Of a DNA stretch of 64,000 bases, positions 51,593 through 62,657 are shown in pieces. The DNA is from Phytoactinopolyspora alkaliphila (GTDB lineage Bacteria; Actinomycetota; Actinomycetes; Jiangellales; Jiangellaceae): positions 124,001-188,000 of the forward strand of contig NZ_JAAGOB010000002.1 of the NCBI RefSeq assembly GCF_010550695.1. The letters run 5' to 3'. Within the stretch, counting starts at the first letter, position 1, and each line of letters begins with the position of its first letter. The position numbers were made by a program, and so were the translations under genes. The notes beneath the pieces were generated by a model. That model was not told where the DNA came from. It saw only the letters and a list, made by a program, of their open reading frames with translations, and did not search any database.

Positions 51593-52899
51593 TTCAAGAA
51601 TCCCTCGTAGTTGCGCTGCTGCAGCTGGCCCTCGATCTGCTGCACGGTCTGGAGTCCGACACCGACCATGATCAGGATGCTCGTGCCGCCGAACGTGTTG
51701 CTGAACGCCATGCCGCTACCCGGATTGATGATGTTGAACGCCATCAGAGGCAGCAGCGCCACCAGGCCGAGGTAGATGGCCCCCGCGGACGTGATGCGGT
51801 TCAGGATGTATGCGAGGTATTCCTCCGTGGGCCGGCCCGCCCGGATGCCCGGGACAAAGCCGCCGTAGCGCTTCATGTTGTCGGAGATGTCCTTCGGGTT
51901 GAACGTGATCGACACGTAGAAGAACGCGAAGCCCACGATCAGCAGGAAGTAGAACGCCAGATAGATCGGGTGATCACCACGCTGGAAGTGTCGCTCGACC
52001 CAGCCAGCCCAGCTTGCGTCGGCGTTGAACTGAGCGGCCAGCATCGGGACATAGAGGAGCGAGGAGGCGAAGATGACGGGGATCACGCCGGCCTGGTTGA
52101 TCTTCAGCGGGATGTACGTCGACGAGCCGCCGTACATCTTTCGCCCGACCATCCGCTTGGCGTACTGCACGGGGATGCGTCGCTGAGACATCTCGACGAA
52201 GACGATGAGCGACACCACCACGAGCGCGACCGCCAGCACCAGGGCGAAGATGCCCCAGCCGCGCGTCACCTGGATGTTCCAGAACATGCCCGGCACGCTC
52301 GCGACGATCTGCGTGAAGATCAGCATGGACATGCCGTTGCCGACGCCTCGGTCGGTGATGAGCTCTCCCAGCCACATGACCACCGCTGTGCCCGCGGTCA
52401 TGGTGAGGATCATCAGCGCGATCCATTGCACGGAGTTGTTGGCGACCAGGTCCTCGGCACAGCCGGGGAAGAACCGGCCGCTTTCCACCAGCGTGATGAT
52501 GGTGGTGGACTGCAGGATGGCCAACCCGATGGTCAGGTATCGCGTGTACTGGGTGATCTGCGCCTGGCCGGACTGCCCTTCCTTCTTCAGCGCCTCGAGC
52601 TTCGGAATCACCACAGTCAGCAGCTGGAAGATGATCGCAGCCGTGATGTAGGGGATGATGCCGAGCGCGAAGATCGCCAGATTGAGCAGCGCCCCGCCGG
52701 TGAACAGATCGAGCATTCCGTAGAGACCGAAGCCCTCGCTCTCCCGGGCCTGGTCAACACAGATGCCGACCGCTTCCACGTCGATGTTCGGGGTGGGGAT
52801 GGCCGAGCCGAGTCTGAACAGGACAATGATGCCCAGTGTGAACAGCAGCTTCTGCCGCAGGTCAGGCGTCCGGAACGCCTGAACGAACACTCTGAGCAC
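51589..52899 (-). CDS. secY: Protein translocase subunit SecY
   Basis: A 436-residue, ten-segment core of the Sec channel. The N-terminus is MLRVFVQAFRTPDLRQKLLF. The plug/lateral-gate region and the cytosolic loop KDISDNMKRYGGFVPGIRAG are conserved. It is separated from rplO by 186 bp that contain a strong hairpin, suggesting a separate secY-adk-map transcript. Confidence 0.98.
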   Translation of the reverse strand: MLRVFVQAFRTPDLRQKLLFTLGIIVLFRLGSAIPTPNIDVEAVGICVDQARESEGFGLYGMLDLFTGGALLNLAIFALGIIPYITAAIIFQLLTVVIPKLEALKKEGQSGQAQITQYTRYLTIGLAILQSTTIITLVESGRFFPGCAEDLVANNSVQWIALMILTMTAGTAVVMWLGELITDRGVGNGMSMLIFTQIVASVPGMFWNIQVTRGWGIFALVLAVALVVVSLIVFVEMSQRRIPVQYAKRMVGRKMYGGSSTYIPLKINQAGVIPVIFASSLLYVPMLAAQFNADASWAGWVERHFQRGDHPIYLAFYFLLIVGFAFFYVSITFNPKDISDNMKRYGGFVPGIRAGRPTEEYLAYILNRITSAGAIYLGLVALLPLMAFNIINPGSGMAFSNTFGGTSILIMVGVGLQTVQQIEGQLQQRNYEGFLK

Positions 52900-53000
52900 G
52901 TCACTGCCTCCTGAAGGCCGTCATTACGTGGCGACCCTTCGATCGTGTGGGACCCCTCAGCCGGCCACCGCGATGAACGACGGCCGACCCCGGGACGATA

Positions 53001-53080
53001 ACGTATCCGGCCACCCAGAACCTAACCCCGGTCACCTGCTCGAGGTCACCTGAAGGCGCTCATCTGGGCACCGGATACGT
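53001..53080 (-). terminator. Hairpin between rplO and secY
   Basis: ACGTATCCGG (53001-53010) and CCGGATACGT (53071-53080) are perfectly complementary, and the stem continues inwards through CCCAG/CTGGG with a bulge. It begins five bases after the rplO stop, so it probably terminates or attenuates the spc transcript before secY. Confidence 0.55.
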
Positions 53081-53085
53081 CATCA

Positions 53086-53538
53086 CTACAGTTCAGTTGT
53101 GGATCCGCCGGCAGCGGCGATCTTTTCCTTGGCCGAGCCGGAGAACGCATGCGCCGTCACGTCGAGCTTGACCGAGACGTCGCCGGTGCCGAGCACCTTG
53201 ACCGGGTGACCGGAACGCACAGCGCCCTTGTCGACCAGGTCGGCGACGGTGACCGAGCCACCCTCGGGGAACAACGTGGCAAGCTTGTCGAGGTTGACGA
53301 CCTGGTACTCGGTCCGGAACGGGTTCTTGAAGCCCTTCAGCTTCGGAAGCCGCATGTGCAGCGGCATCTGCCCACCCTCGAACCTGGCCGGGACCTGGTT
53401 GCGAGCCTTCGTACCCTTGGTACCGCGTCCGGCGGTCTTACCCTTCGACGCCTCACCGCGACCGACCCGGATCTTGGCCTTCTTGGCCCCCGGGGCGGGA
53501 CGCAGGTGGTGCGGCTTGAGCGGGGATTCACCACTCAT
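53086..53538 (-). CDS. rplO: 50S ribosomal protein L15
   Basis: A 150-residue L15, a late-assembling 23S rRNA-binding protein. The glycine/lysine-rich N-terminal half is diagnostic ([20 protein letters not shown]). The ATG at 53538 is chosen over the longer frame because it gives the family N-terminus. Confidence 0.97.
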   Translation of the reverse strand: MSGESPLKPHHLRPAPGAKKAKIRVGRGEASKGKTAGRGTKGTKARNQVPARFEGGQMPLHMRLPKLKGFKNPFRTEYQVVNLDKLATLFPEGGSVTVADLVDKGAVRSGHPVKVLGTGDVSVKLDVTAHAFSGSAKEKIAAAGGSTTEL

Positions 53539-53542
53539 CGCG

Positions 53543-53725
53543 TCAGTCCACCTCCTCGACGGTGACCAGATGGGACACCGTGTTGACCATGCCGCGAACC
53601 TCAGGTCGGTCTTCCCTGACGACCTCGTCGCCAATGCGCTTCAGACCTAAAGAGCGCAACGAATTACGCTGCGACGACGTTCCGCCGATCGTGCTTTTGA
53701 CCTGTCGGATCTTGAGCTGGCTCAT
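53543..53725 (-). CDS. rpmD: 50S ribosomal protein L30
   Basis: A 60-residue L30 ([20 protein letters not shown]). It overlaps the rpsE stop by 4 bp and precedes rplO by four bases, as in the standard spc operon. Confidence 0.97.
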   Translation of the reverse strand: MSQLKIRQVKSTIGGTSSQRNSLRSLGLKRIGDEVVREDRPEVRGMVNTVSHLVTVEEVD

Positions 53726-54339
53726 GCGTTGGCCTCCGCTCGGGCCCGCAGGAGTGCCGCCGGCGCCACATCCTCGAGCGGCAGGCCGCGTCGTGCAGCC
53801 ACCTGCTCGGGACGTTCGAGACCGCGCAGAGCGGCCACCGTCGCGTGCACGATGTTGATCGCATTGCTGGAGCCCAGCGACTTGCTCAGCACGTCACTGA
53901 TCCCGGCTGCTTCCAGCACCGCGCGGACCGGGCCGCCCGCGATGACTCCGGTACCCGGCGACGCCGGACGCAGAAGAACGACGCCTGCCGCCTTCTCACC
54001 CTGCACCGGATGCGGGATGGTTCCCTGAATCCGCGGCACCTTGAAGAACTGCTTCTTGGCTTCCTCGACACCCTTGGCGATCGCCGCGGGCACCTCCTTG
54101 GCCTTGCCGTAGCCGACGCCGACGGTTCCATCACCGTCGCCCACGACCACCAGGGCGGTGAAGCTGAAGCGCCGGCCACCCTGCACGACCTTGGCGACAC
54201 GGTTGATGGCGACGACGCGCTCGATGTAGGCGGTCTTATCCGCCCCGCCGTCGCCGCGACGGTTGTCGCGGTCGCGACGGTCACGGCGTTCGCGGCGCTC
54301 GCCACCGGCACCGCCTGCGCGGCGCTGTGGTTCAGCCAT
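53722..54339 (-). CDS. rpsE: 30S ribosomal protein S5
   Basis: A 205-residue S5 with an Arg/Asp-rich N-terminal extension of about 30 residues. The S5 double-stranded RNA-binding domain ([20 protein letters not shown]) and the C-terminal domain follow. It functions in decoding fidelity. Confidence 0.97.
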   Translation of the reverse strand: MAEPQRRAGGAGGERRERRDRRDRDNRRGDGGADKTAYIERVVAINRVAKVVQGGRRFSFTALVVVGDGDGTVGVGYGKAKEVPAAIAKGVEEAKKQFFKVPRIQGTIPHPVQGEKAAGVVLLRPASPGTGVIAGGPVRAVLEAAGISDVLSKSLGSSNAINIVHATVAALRGLERPEQVAARRGLPLEDVAPAALLRARAEANA

Positions 54340-54392
54340 GATCTCCTCTTTCGTTCGAATTCGTCGTCAGTCTCATCTGGTCGACTCTCCGC

Positions 54393-54776
54393 TTACAGTT
54401 TCAGACCCGACTCGCGGGCGCCGTCCGCTACCGCGGCCACCCGGCCGTGGTACCGGTTGCCGCCCCGGTCGAACACGACGGCATCGACGCCGGCGGCCTT
54501 CGCCCGCTCGCCGACGATCTCGCCGACCCTACGGGCCTTGGCGGTCTTGTCGCCCTCGAGCGTGCGCAGGTCGGACTCCATGCTGGACGCCGAGGCGATG
54601 GTGCGCCCGGTCGTGTCGTCCACGACCTGCGCCACCATGTGCCGCAGCGATCGGGAAACCACCAGCCGAGGACGCTGCGTGGTTCCACTGATCCGCTTGC
54701 GAACCCGCAGATGCCGCCGGCTTCGCGCAGCAGCCTTGTCGCCACGCTTCACGCGACGGTTGATCGCGATACCCAT
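54393..54776 (-). CDS. rplR: 50S ribosomal protein L18
   Basis: A 127-residue L18 that carries 5S rRNA into the central protuberance. The conserved end is [20 protein letters not shown]. It follows rplF by two bases. Confidence 0.97.
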   Translation of the reverse strand: MGIAINRRVKRGDKAAARSRRHLRVRKRISGTTQRPRLVVSRSLRHMVAQVVDDTTGRTIASASSMESDLRTLEGDKTAKARRVGEIVGERAKAAGVDAVVFDRGGNRYHGRVAAVADGARESGLKL

Positions 54777-54778
54777 GG

Positions 54779-55318
54779 TTACTTACCAGCCTTTCCGACC
54801 TTGCGCCGGACCTTCTCGCCCTCGTAGCGGATGCCCTTGCCCTTGTACGGCTCCGGCGGGCGAACCCCGCGGATCCGCGCGGCGGCGTGACCGACTCGCT
54901 GCTTGTCGATGCCCTGCACCGAGAACCTCGTCGGAGACTCGACCACGAAGGTGATGCCTTCGGGCGCCTCGAACACCACGGGGTGGCTGAAGCCGACCGC
55001 GAGCTCGATGTTCGATCCCTTGGCGGTGACCCGGTAGCCGACCCCGACGATCTCCAGCTTCTTCTCGTACCCGTTCGTCACGCCGGTGACCATGTTCGAC
55101 ACCAGCGTCCGGGTCAGCCCGTGCAGGGCCTTGTTCTGGCCCTCGTCGTTCGGACGACGCACCTCGAGAGTGCCGTCCTCCACCCGCTCCAGGTCGATGG
55201 TCTCCGGCAGCGTGTGCTGCAGCGTTCCCTTCGGCCCCTTGACCGTGACCTCACGGCCCTCGACGGCGACGTCGACACCGGCCGGCACGGGAATCGGGAG
55301 CTTGCCAATACGCGACAT
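54779..55318 (-). CDS. rplF: 50S ribosomal protein L6
   Basis: A 179-residue L6 made of two related RNA-binding domains. It starts [20 protein letters not shown] and ends with the basic [20 protein letters not shown]. It lies near the factor-binding site of the large subunit. Confidence 0.98.
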   Translation of the reverse strand: MSRIGKLPIPVPAGVDVAVEGREVTVKGPKGTLQHTLPETIDLERVEDGTLEVRRPNDEGQNKALHGLTRTLVSNMVTGVTNGYEKKLEIVGVGYRVTAKGSNIELAVGFSHPVVFEAPEGITFVVESPTRFSVQGIDKQRVGHAAARIRGVRPPEPYKGKGIRYEGEKVRRKVGKAGK

Positions 55319-55341
55319 GTTCCTCTAACGCTCCCTTCCTG

Positions 55342-55749
55342 CTACCAGACGTAGGCGAGGACTTCCCCGCCCACCCCTTGCTTGGCCGCGGCACGATCGG
55401 TCAGCAAGCCGTGCGATGTCGAAATGATCGCGACCCCGAGGCCACCGAGCACCTTCGGCATGTTGTTGGCCTTCGCGTAGACGCGCAGACCCGGCTTGCT
55501 CACCCGGCGCACGCCGGCGATGGAACGCTCACGGGAGGGGCCGTACTTCAGCGACACCACAAGGGTGCTACCGGTCTTGTCCTCGTCGGCTTCCTCGACG
55601 TTGAATCCGCCGATGTAGCCCTCTTGCTTGAGGATCTCCGCGATGTGCGCCTTGAGCTTGCTGTACGGCATCGCCACGGTGTCGTGGTACGCCGAGTTGG
55701 CGTTCCGCAGACGCGTGAGCATGTCTGCGATTGGATCGGTCATGGTCAT
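55342..55749 (-). CDS. rpsH: 30S ribosomal protein S8
   Basis: A 135-residue S8 ([15 protein letters not shown] near the start; GGEVLAYVW at the end). It binds 16S helix 21, and in E. coli it represses the spc operon. Possible starts are at 55749 and 55743, and a GTG at 55764 would add five residues. Confidence 0.97.
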   Translation of the reverse strand: MTMTDPIADMLTRLRNANSAYHDTVAMPYSKLKAHIAEILKQEGYIGGFNVEEADEDKTGSTLVVSLKYGPSRERSIAGVRRVSKPGLRVYAKANNMPKVLGGLGVAIISTSHGLLTDRAAAKQGVGGEVLAYVW

Positions 55750-55829
55750 GGTCGTATGAACCACTTTCCCGCCGCGGTTTCCGCGTCAGCGGACCTTCGG
55801 CGATCGAGAAATGTCACCAGCTTGGCCAA

Positions 55830-56015
55830 TTACCAGCTGGATTTCGTCACACCGGGAAGCTCACCGCGGTGAGCCATCTCGCGCAGGCAGACCCGGCAGA
55901 GCCCGAACTTGCGATACACGGAATGCGGACGACCGCACTTCTGGCACCGCGTGTAGGCGCGGACAGCGAACTTCGGCTTCCGCTGTGACTTGTTGATCAG
56001 CGCTTTCTTCGCCAC
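55830..56015 (-). CDS. rpsN: 30S ribosomal protein S14, zinc-type
   Basis: A 61-residue short S14 (type Z, often named rpsZ). It has two CxxC pairs (CQKC and CRVC) that bind zinc. It sits in its usual place between rplE and rpsH. Confidence 0.97.
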   Translation of the reverse strand: MAKKALINKSQRKPKFAVRAYTRCQKCGRPHSVYRKFGLCRVCLREMAHRGELPGVTKSSW

Positions 56016-56040
56016 GTCAGTTCTCCTCGCTCATCGTTCG

Positions 56041-56604
56041 TCACTTCTCCTTGAACGGGAAGCCCAGGTGGCGCAGCAGCGCCCGGCCTTCGTCGTCGTT
56101 GGTAGCCGACGTCACGACCGTGATGTCCATGCCGCGTACCCGGTCGATCTTGTCCTGGTCGATCTCGTGGAACATCGACTGCTCGTTGAGACCGAAGGTG
56201 TAGTTGCCACGACCGTCGAACTGCTTGGGCGACAGCCCACGGAAGTCACGGATGCGCGGCAGCGCGATCGAGACCAGGCGGTCCAGGAACTCCCACATCC
56301 GGTCCCCGCGCAGGGTCACGTGGGCACCGATCGGCATACCCTCACGCAGCTTGAACTGCGCGATGGACTTCCGGGCCTTGGTCACGGCCGGCTTCTGACC
56401 CGTGATGTCAGCCAGGTCGCGCACCGCGCCCTCGATCAGCTTCGCATCACGAGCCGCTTCGCCCACGCCCATGTTGACCACGACCTTCTGGACCGTGGGC
56501 ACCTGCATGATGTTGGCGATGTCGAACTCGTCCCGCAGCGCCGACACGATCTCCTCGCGGTAGCGCTGCTTCAGGCGCGGGATGTCTGTGGTGGTAGTGC
56601 TCAT
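56041..56604 (-). CDS. rplE: 50S ribosomal protein L5
   Basis: A 187-residue L5 of the 5S RNP, contacting the P-site t[23 protein letters not shown] and RIRDFRGL are family blocks. The ATG at 56604 is the last start compatible with the family N-terminus. The longer frame runs back into rplX. Confidence 0.97.
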   Translation of the reverse strand: MSTTTTDIPRLKQRYREEIVSALRDEFDIANIMQVPTVQKVVVNMGVGEAARDAKLIEGAVRDLADITGQKPAVTKARKSIAQFKLREGMPIGAHVTLRGDRMWEFLDRLVSIALPRIRDFRGLSPKQFDGRGNYTFGLNEQSMFHEIDQDKIDRVRGMDITVVTSATNDDEGRALLRHLGFPFKEK

Positions 56605-56620
56605 CAGCCTTCCCTGCCGA

Positions 56621-56956
56621 TCAGATCGTCTCGCCGGTGCGCTTGGCATACCGGACCTTGTTGCCGTCGTCGTCGAATCGGTAGCCGACCCGGGTGCCGA
56701 CGGTCTTCTTCTCGCCCTCGACGTCGACCTCGACCGCAAGCTGCACGTTGGACACGTGGATGGGAGCCTCCTGGTGGATGATCCCACCACCCTCGCTGCC
56801 CCGAGCCGTACGAGTCGGCTTGGCGTGCTTGGTGATGCGGTTGACGCCCTCGACGAGCACCTTATCTTCGCGGGGGTACGCCGTGATGACCTTGCCGACC
56901 ACGCCCTTGTCGCGGCCCGCGATCACAACGACCTTGTCGCCCTTCTTGACGCGCAT
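56621..56956 (-). CDS. rplX: 50S ribosomal protein L24
   Basis: A 111-residue L24, an assembly initiator. It has an N-terminal KOW motif ([20 protein letters not shown]), and it lies three bases downstream of rplN. Confidence 0.97.
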   Translation of the reverse strand: MRVKKGDKVVVIAGRDKGVVGKVITAYPREDKVLVEGVNRITKHAKPTRTARGSEGGGIIHQEAPIHVSNVQLAVEVDVEGEKKTVGTRVGYRFDDDGNKVRYAKRTGETI

Positions 56957-56959
56957 GGT

Positions 56960-57328
56960 TTACAGCACCTCCGGAGCGAGAGAGATGATGCGCATGAAGC
57001 GCTTCTCCCGAAGCTCGCGGCCGACCGGCCCGAAGATACGCGTGCCACGCGGGTCGCCGCCGTCGCGGATGATGACGGCCGCGTTCTCGTCGAACCGGAT
57101 ATACGAACCGTCCGGGCGACGCCGCTCCTTCACGGTCCGGACGATGACGGCCTTGACGACGTCACCTTTCTTCACGCCGCCGCCGGGGATGGCATCCTTC
57201 ACGGTCGCCACCACGACGTCGCCGATGCCGGCATATCGCCGGCCCGAGCCGCCGAGCACACGGATGCACAAAAGCTCCTTCGCACCCGTGTTGTCGGCGA
57301 CGCGTAGTCGCGACTCCTGCTGAATCAT
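56960..57328 (-). CDS. rplN: 50S ribosomal protein L14
   Basis: A 122-residue L14 ([20 protein letters not shown]). It forms intersubunit bridges and is the first gene of the spc group. A 161-bp gap with hairpins separates it from rpsQ. Confidence 0.98.
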   Translation of the reverse strand: MIQQESRLRVADNTGAKELLCIRVLGGSGRRYAGIGDVVVATVKDAIPGGGVKKGDVVKAVIVRTVKERRRPDGSYIRFDENAAVIIRDGGDPRGTRIFGPVGRELREKRFMRIISLAPEVL

Positions 57329-57406
57329 CTCTAAAGGCTCCTGTTTGTCGCGCTGGTTCTCATCACTCGGCTCTCGCCCACCGATGAGCCTGGCGGAACG
57401 GACCTT

Positions 57407-57480
57407 GGGGCTTTGCCCCCTGGCTTGTCTATGGCTTGGCGGGCCCGGCCCCTACGTGTTGGGGTCGCGGGGCCGAACCC
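57407..57480 (-). terminator. Double hairpin at the S10/spc operon boundary
   Basis: In the minus-strand transcript after rpsQ, arms 57469-57480 and 57441-57452 form a 12-bp stem (two G-U pairs). Then 57407-57419 forms GGGGC-AAA-GCCCC. Two consecutive hairpins between rpsQ and rplN fit termination or attenuation at the classical S10/spc boundary. No other gene lies in the gap. Confidence 0.6.
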
Positions 57481-57489
57481 GCACAGTTC

Positions 57490-57786
57490 TTACTTGGCCT
57501 TCTCGAGGATCTCGACGACGCGCCAGCGCTTCGTGGCCGAAAGCGGCCGGGTCTCCATCAGGAGCACCCGGTCACCCAGGCCGGCGTTGTGCTCGTCGTG
57601 AGCCTTGAGCCTGCTCGTCCGCCGCACGACCTTGCCGTACAGCGCGTGCTTGTACCGGTCTTCGACGGCCACGACGACCGTCTTCTGCATCTTGTCGCTC
57701 ACCACGAGGCCCTCACGGACCTTGCGGAAGCCACGGGTCTCGTTCTTCTTCTCACTCACCGAGGTGTCCTTGCTCGTGGGGCTCAT
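57490..57786 (-). CDS. rpsQ: 30S ribosomal protein S17
   Basis: A 98-residue OB-fold S17 with a polar extension of about 18 residues before the core ([20 protein letters not shown]). It overlaps the rpmC stop by 4 bp and is the last gene of the S10 group. Confidence 0.97.
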   Translation of the reverse strand: MSPTSKDTSVSEKKNETRGFRKVREGLVVSDKMQKTVVVAVEDRYKHALYGKVVRRTSRLKAHDEHNAGLGDRVLLMETRPLSATKRWRVVEILEKAK

Positions 57787-58049
57787 GCCGCATCTCCCTT
57801 GGCCGCATCATCGGATGCCGACGCGACGACCGGGATGATGCCGAGCTCGCGCTCGCGCATGATCGTGTAGATGCGGGCGATGTCCCGCCGCACGGCCTTC
57901 AGCCGGCCGTGGCTCTCGAGCTGGCCCGTGGCTGCCTGGAACCGCAGGTTGAACAGCGATTCCTTGGCCTTGCCCAGCTCTTCCACCAGGTCCGCGTCCG
58001 ACTTCTCACGCAGCGACTCGGCGTCGAGGTTCTTCGATCCGATGGCCAT
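57783..58049 (-). CDS. rpmC: 50S ribosomal protein L29
   Basis: An 88-residue helical-hairpin L29 at the exit tunnel, where chaperones dock. It has a short acidic C-terminal extension ([12 protein letters not shown]). The ATG at 58049 overlaps the rplP stop by one base. A GTG at 58052 is possible. Confidence 0.96.
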   Translation of the reverse strand: MAIGSKNLDAESLREKSDADLVEELGKAKESLFNLRFQAATGQLESHGRLKAVRRDIARIYTIMRERELGIIPVVASASDDAAKGDAA

Positions 58050-58468
58050 CACAGATCACCTGTCTCGCGTGTCACGATCTTGGCCTTCATCGGCAGCTTG
58101 TGGATCGCGCGGGTCAAGGCCTCACGCGCCACCGTGTCGTTCGGGTAGGACAGTTCGAACATGACCCGGCCCGGCTTGACGTTGGCCACCCACCACTCCG
58201 GCGAACCCTTGCCGGAACCCATACGGGTCTCGGCCGGCTTCTTGGTCAGCGGCCGGTCCGGATAGATGTTGATCCAGACCTTGCCGCCACGCCGGATGTG
58301 CCGGGTGATGGCGATACGTGCTGCCTCGATCTGGCGGTTGGTCACGTAGTGGCCTTCCACCGCCTGGATGCCGTACTCGCCGAAAGCCAGGCTGGTACCG
58401 CCCTTGGCCACGCCACGCCGCTTCGGGTGGTGCTGCTTGCGGTGCTTGACCCTGCGGGGAATCAGCAT
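58049..58468 (-). CDS. rplP: 50S ribosomal protein L16
   Basis: A 139-residue L16 ([19 protein letters not shown]) near the A-site tRNA elbow. It contains the conserved [19 protein letters not shown] segment. A four-base gap follows rpsC. Confidence 0.98.
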   Translation of the reverse strand: MLIPRRVKHRKQHHPKRRGVAKGGTSLAFGEYGIQAVEGHYVTNRQIEAARIAITRHIRRGGKVWINIYPDRPLTKKPAETRMGSGKGSPEWWVANVKPGRVMFELSYPNDTVAREALTRAIHKLPMKAKIVTRETGDL

Positions 58469-58472
58469 GACC

Positions 58473-59372
58473 TCACACCTCCTGCTCGTTCGTCGTCTCC
58501 GAGGTGGCCGGCGCCTCGACGGCCAGCGACTCGACCGCGGGAGTCTCCACAACGGGGCTCTCGCTGGCCGGCGTCTCGACCGCAGGGGTCTCCACCGCGG
58601 ACTCGGTCTCGGCCGGGGCCGAACCCTGCTGGCCGCCGCGTCCACGCGTGGGACGACGACGCTCGGGGCGACGACGCTCACGCTGCTGGGCACGGGCCGC
58701 GGCAGCCTGCTCCGCGGCGCGCTCGGCGCGCGATCCGCTGACGTCACCCTTGTAGATCCACACCTTCACGCCGATCCGGCCGAAGGTGGTACGCGCCTCG
58801 TAGAAGCCGTAGTCGACGTCCGCGCGCAGCGTGTGCAGCGGCACCCGGCCCTCACGGTAGAACTCCGAACGGCTCATCTCCGCGCCGCCGAGCCGACCGG
58901 AGCACTGGATCCGTACGCCCTTGGCGCCGGCGCGCATGGTGGTCTGGATCGCCTTACGCATCGCACGACGGAACGCCACTCGGGCGGACAGCTGCTCGGC
59001 CACCCCTTGGGCGACGAGTTGCGCGTCGACCTCGGGCTGCTTGACCTCGAGCACGTTCATCTGAACCTGCTTGCCGGTCAGCTTCTCCAGCTCGGAGCGG
59101 AGCCGATCGGCTTCCACGCCACGGCGGCCGATCACGATGCCCGGCCGGGCGGTGTGGATGTCGACCCGAACGCGGTCACGCGTGCGCTCAATCTCCACGC
59201 TGGAGATGCCGGCGCGCTCCATGCCGGTGGTCATCAGTTTGCGGATGGCGACGTCCTCGGCGACGTAGTCGCGGTAACGCTGGCCCTTGTTGGTGCTGTC
59301 GGCGAACCACCGGCTCTTGTGATCGGTGGAGATGCCGAGCCGAAACCCGTGCGGGTTGATCTTCTGACCCAC
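58473..59372 (-). CDS. rpsC: 30S ribosomal protein S3
   Basis: A 299-residue S3 with an N-terminal KH domain ([20 protein letters not shown]) and a conserved C-domain to about residue 215 (KVWIYKGD). A basic patch ([19 protein letters not shown]) and an acidic Val/Glu/Thr/Pro repeat tail of about 50 residues follow. The family core is about 220-235 residues, so the tail is an actinobacterial-style extension. The GTG start overlaps the rplV stop by one base. Confidence 0.97.
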   Translation of the reverse strand: MGQKINPHGFRLGISTDHKSRWFADSTNKGQRYRDYVAEDVAIRKLMTTGMERAGISSVEIERTRDRVRVDIHTARPGIVIGRRGVEADRLRSELEKLTGKQVQMNVLEVKQPEVDAQLVAQGVAEQLSARVAFRRAMRKAIQTTMRAGAKGVRIQCSGRLGGAEMSRSEFYREGRVPLHTLRADVDYGFYEARTTFGRIGVKVWIYKGDVSGSRAERAAEQAAAARAQQRERRRPERRRPTRGRGGQQGSAPAETESAVETPAVETPASESPVVETPAVESLAVEAPATSETTNEQEV

Positions 59373-59785
59373 TAGCGGGCCCCTCCCTTCGAGGCACCGG
59401 CAGAGGCTCGCTTCTCCGCCGAGGCCGCATCATTGCTGGCGCCGGCCGTCCGCTTGTCGTCCACGGTGACGGTGATGTGGCATGTGCGCTTCTTGATCCG
59501 GAACGCACGGCCCTTACCGCCCGGCCGGAATCGCTTCATCGTCGGTCCTTCGTTCACATACGCCGATCCGACGACGAGCGAGTCCCGCTGCGCCCCGGTC
59601 TGGTCGTATGCGTTCGCCACGGCGCTCTCCAGTACCTTGAGCACCGGTTCGGCGGCGGCGATCGGCGTGAACCGCAGAAGGGCGGACGCCTCGTCGACGT
59701 CCAGGCCACGGATGAGGTCCACCACGCGGCGCGCCTTCATGGGCGTCACGCGGACGAACCGCGCCTGAGCCCTGGCTGCTTCCAT
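59372..59785 (-). CDS. rplV: 50S ribosomal protein L22
   Basis: A 137-residue L22 whose beta-hairpin lines the exit tunnel ([20 protein letters not shown]). A Ser/Ala-rich tail of about 25 residues is added. Macrolide-resistance changes in this family map to the hairpin, which looks normal here. Confidence 0.97.
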   Translation of the reverse strand: MEAARAQARFVRVTPMKARRVVDLIRGLDVDEASALLRFTPIAAAEPVLKVLESAVANAYDQTGAQRDSLVVGSAYVNEGPTMKRFRPGGKGRAFRIKKRTCHITVTVDDKRTAGASNDAASAEKRASAGASKGGAR

Positions 59786-59817
59786 CGTTGACTCCTAATG
59801 TTCTGCGTGGTCGACCA

Positions 59818-60099
59818 TCACCGGCGGCGGGCGCGGCGATCGTCCTTCTCGTGGCCCCGGAAGGTCCGCGTAGGAGCGAACTCGCCGAGCTTGTGGCCCA
59901 CCATCGACTCGGTGATGAACACCGGGACGTGCTTGCGGCCGTCGTGCACCGCGATCGTGTGCCCGATCATGTCCGGCACGATCATCGACCGGCGCGACCA
60001 TGTCTTGATCACGTTCTTCGTGCCCTGGTCGTTCTGCACCTCGACCTTCTTGGCCAAGTGCTCGTCGACGAAGGGGCCCTTCTTCAGACTTCGTGGCAT
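59818..60099 (-). CDS. rpsS: 30S ribosomal protein S19
   Basis: A 93-residue S19 ([20 protein letters not shown]) of the 30S head, a partner of S13. The ATG at 60099 gives the exact family N-terminus. Confidence 0.98.
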   Translation of the reverse strand: MPRSLKKGPFVDEHLAKKVEVQNDQGTKNVIKTWSRRSMIVPDMIGHTIAVHDGRKHVPVFITESMVGHKLGEFAPTRTFRGHEKDDRRARRR

Positions 60100-60118
60100 C
60101 TCTTCGTAACTCCCCGAC

Positions 60119-60955
60119 TCAGCGCTTCTTACCGGTCTTGCGGCGGCGGACGATCTGACGGTCACTCGGCTTGTTCTTGCGACGCGTGCGGCCTTCCGGC
60201 TTACCCTTCGGGTTCACCGGGTGACGGCCACCGGACGTCTTGCCCTCACCACCACCGTGCGGGTGGTCCACCGGGTTCATGACCACACCACGGACAGTCG
60301 GGCGCTTGCCCTTCCACCGCATCCGGCCGGCCTTACCCCAGTTGATGTTGGACTGCTCGGCGTTGCCGACCTCGCCGACGGTGGCGCGACAGCGCACGTC
60401 GACGTTCCGGATCTCGCCGGACGGCATGCGCAGCTGCGCCCAGGTGCCTTCCTTCGCTACCAGCTGGACGCTGGAGCCGGCGGAGCGGGCGATCTTCGCA
60501 CCGCCGCCAGGACGCAGCTCGATCGCGTGCACGACCGTACCCACCGGAATGTTGCGCAGAGGCAGGTTGTTGCCGGGCTGGATGTCTGCCTTCGGCCCCG
60601 ACTCCACCGTGCGTCCCTGGGCCATGCGGCTCGGCGCGAGGATGTACCTCTTCTCGCCGTCCGCGTAGTGCAGCAACGCGATGCGCGACGTGCGGTTCGG
60701 GTCGTACTCGATGTGAGCGACCTTGGCGGGCACGCCGTCTTTGTCAGCGCGCCGGAAGTCGATCACTCGGTACTGCCGCTTGTGCCCGCCACCCTGGTGA
60801 CGGGTGGTGATGCGGCCGGAGCTGTTCCGTCCGCCCTTCTTCGGCAGCGGCCGAACCAGCGACTTCTCCGGCTCGGCCCGGGTGATCTCGGCGAAGTCGG
60901 CGACGCTGGAGCCACGCCGGCCCGGCGTCGTCGGCTTGTACTTACGGATTCCCAT
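60119..60955 (-). CDS. rplB: 50S ribosomal protein L2
   Basis: A 278-residue L2, near the peptidyl-transferase centre. The universally conserved [16 protein letters not shown] loop is present, as is the C-terminal basic tail. Confidence 0.98.
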   Translation of the reverse strand: MGIRKYKPTTPGRRGSSVADFAEITRAEPEKSLVRPLPKKGGRNSSGRITTRHQGGGHKRQYRVIDFRRADKDGVPAKVAHIEYDPNRTSRIALLHYADGEKRYILAPSRMAQGRTVESGPKADIQPGNNLPLRNIPVGTVVHAIELRPGGGAKIARSAGSSVQLVAKEGTWAQLRMPSGEIRNVDVRCRATVGEVGNAEQSNINWGKAGRMRWKGKRPTVRGVVMNPVDHPHGGGEGKTSGGRHPVNPKGKPEGRTRRKNKPSDRQIVRRRKTGKKR

Positions 60956-60990
60956 TCCAGACCTCGATAACTCGTATCCCGTGCCTGTCT

Positions 60991-61296
60991 CTACGAGACC
61001 GGGCCGGAGAAGATGTCGATTCGCTGACCGTCGGCGACCGTCACGATCGCGCGCTTGGTGTCCGGCCGCTTACCCACGCCGAAACGCGTCCGACGACGCT
61101 TGCCGGCGCGGTTGGCCGTGTTGACGCGAAGGACTTTGACGTTGAACACCTTTTCGACCGCGATCTTGATCTCGGTCTTGTTCGCGCCGGGATCGACCAG
61201 GAAGGTGTACTTGTTCTCGTCAAGCAGGCCGTAGCTCTTCTCGGAGACGACGGGCTTGAGGAGAATGTCGCGTGGATCCTTGCGAACGCCGTTCAT
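60991..61296 (-). CDS. rplW: 50S ribosomal protein L23
   Basis: A 101-residue L23 at the tunnel exit, a docking site for SRP and trigger factor. It starts [20 protein letters not shown] and overlaps the rplD stop by 4 bp. Confidence 0.97.
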   Translation of the reverse strand: MNGVRKDPRDILLKPVVSEKSYGLLDENKYTFLVDPGANKTEIKIAVEKVFNVKVLRVNTANRAGKRRRTRFGVGKRPDTKRAIVTVADGQRIDIFSGPVS

Positions 61297-61973
61297 TTGG
61301 CCTCCTCCGTCTCAGCCGCGTCTTCCGAGGCTCCGTTCGCCGCGATCTTCTGCCGGCTGGCGAGAAACGCGTCGAGCGCCGCCTTGGTGAAGACGAGCTC
61401 ATCAGCGCAGAGCACGTCATAGGTGTTGAGTTGGTCTGCGACGAGCAGGTGCACGCCGTCGACGTTGCGAAGGCTCTTCGTGGTGAGCTCGTCACCACGC
61501 TCCACGACGACCAGCACGTTGCGGCGCTCGGTCACCGACTTGAGCGTGGCCAGCGCGGCCTTCGTGGATGGCGTCTCGCCGTCCACGAAGGACGTCACGA
61601 CGCGCACACGCTCGTGGCGGGCACGATCGGACAGTGCGCCACGCAGCGCGGCGGCCTTCATCTTCTTCGGCGTCCGCTGCGAGTAGTCTCGCGGCTGCGG
61701 GCCGTGAACGACGCCGCCACCAGCGAACTGGGGAGCACGGATGGAGCCCTGACGGGCCCGGCCGGTGCCCTTCTGCCGGTAAGGCTTCGCACCGCCGCCG
61801 CGGACCTCGCCGCGGCTCTTGACGGAGTGGGTGCCCTGCCTGGCCGCGGCCAGCTGAGCCACCACGACCTGGTGAATCAGCGGCACGTTGACCTGTACGT
61901 CGAAGATCTCCGCGGGGAGCTCGACGCTGCCCGCGGCAGCGCCCTTCGGATCATGAACGGACACGGTTGTCAT
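61293..61973 (-). CDS. rplD: 50S ribosomal protein L4
   Basis: A 226-residue L4. The tunnel-lining loop is recognisable ([20 protein letters not shown]). In E. coli L4 represses the S10 operon, but no leader structure equivalent to that system could be identified here. It overlaps rplC by 4 bp. Confidence 0.97.
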   Translation of the reverse strand: MTTVSVHDPKGAAAGSVELPAEIFDVQVNVPLIHQVVVAQLAAARQGTHSVKSRGEVRGGGAKPYRQKGTGRARQGSIRAPQFAGGGVVHGPQPRDYSQRTPKKMKAAALRGALSDRARHERVRVVTSFVDGETPSTKAALATLKSVTERRNVLVVVERGDELTTKSLRNVDGVHLLVADQLNTYDVLCADELVFTKAALDAFLASRQKIAANGASEDAAETEEAK

Positions 61974-62644
61974 TTCGCCGCCCCCTTCGCAGCTGTGCGG
62001 ACCAGCACCAGGCCGCCGTTGGGGCCTGGCACGGCGCCCTTCAGCAGCAGCAGGCCGTTCTCCGCGTCGACGGCGTGGACGGTGATGTTCTGCGCGGTCA
62101 CCCGCTCGTTGCCCATCCGGCCGGCCATCTTCATTCCCTTGAACACTCGTCCAGGGGTGGCGCAGCCGCCGATGGAGCCAGGCGAGCGGTGCTTACGCTG
62201 CACACCGTGCGACGCGCGCAGGCCGTGGAAGCCGTGGCGCTTCATCACGCCGGCTGTCCCCTTGCCTTTGCTCGTGCCGGTCACGTCGACCTCTTGGCCC
62301 GCCTCGAACACCTCAGCGGTGAGCTCCTGGCCCGTGGTGTACTCCGACGCGTCAGCGGTACGGATCTCCACCACATGGCGGCGCGGCGTCACGCCGGCCT
62401 TGTCGAAGTGGCCCTTGGCGGGCTTGGTGACCTTGCGTGGGTTCGGAGCGCCGTAGGCGATCTGAACAGCGTCGTAGCCATCGGTGGCCGGCGTACGGAC
62501 CTGCGTCACTACGCATGGTCCCGCCTTGACGACCGTGACCGGAACGATGCGCTGCTGCTCGTCCCACACTTGTGTCATGCCGATCTTCTCGCCGAGCAGG
62601 CCGGAAACGACGCGGCTGGCGGACTGGGTTACGTCGATAGTCAT
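61970..62644 (-). CDS. rplC: 50S ribosomal protein L3
   Basis: A 224-residue L3 with [16 protein letters not shown] near the N-terminus and the extended loop [20 protein letters not shown] that reaches the peptidyl-transferase centre. The ATG at 62644 is preferred. The frame extends upstream into rpsJ. Confidence 0.97.
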   Translation of the reverse strand: MTIDVTQSASRVVSGLLGEKIGMTQVWDEQQRIVPVTVVKAGPCVVTQVRTPATDGYDAVQIAYGAPNPRKVTKPAKGHFDKAGVTPRRHVVEIRTADASEYTTGQELTAEVFEAGQEVDVTGTSKGKGTAGVMKRHGFHGLRASHGVQRKHRSPGSIGGCATPGRVFKGMKMAGRMGNERVTAQNITVHAVDAENGLLLLKGAVPGPNGGLVLVRTAAKGAAK

Positions 62645-62657
62645 CGCCCTCGGACCC

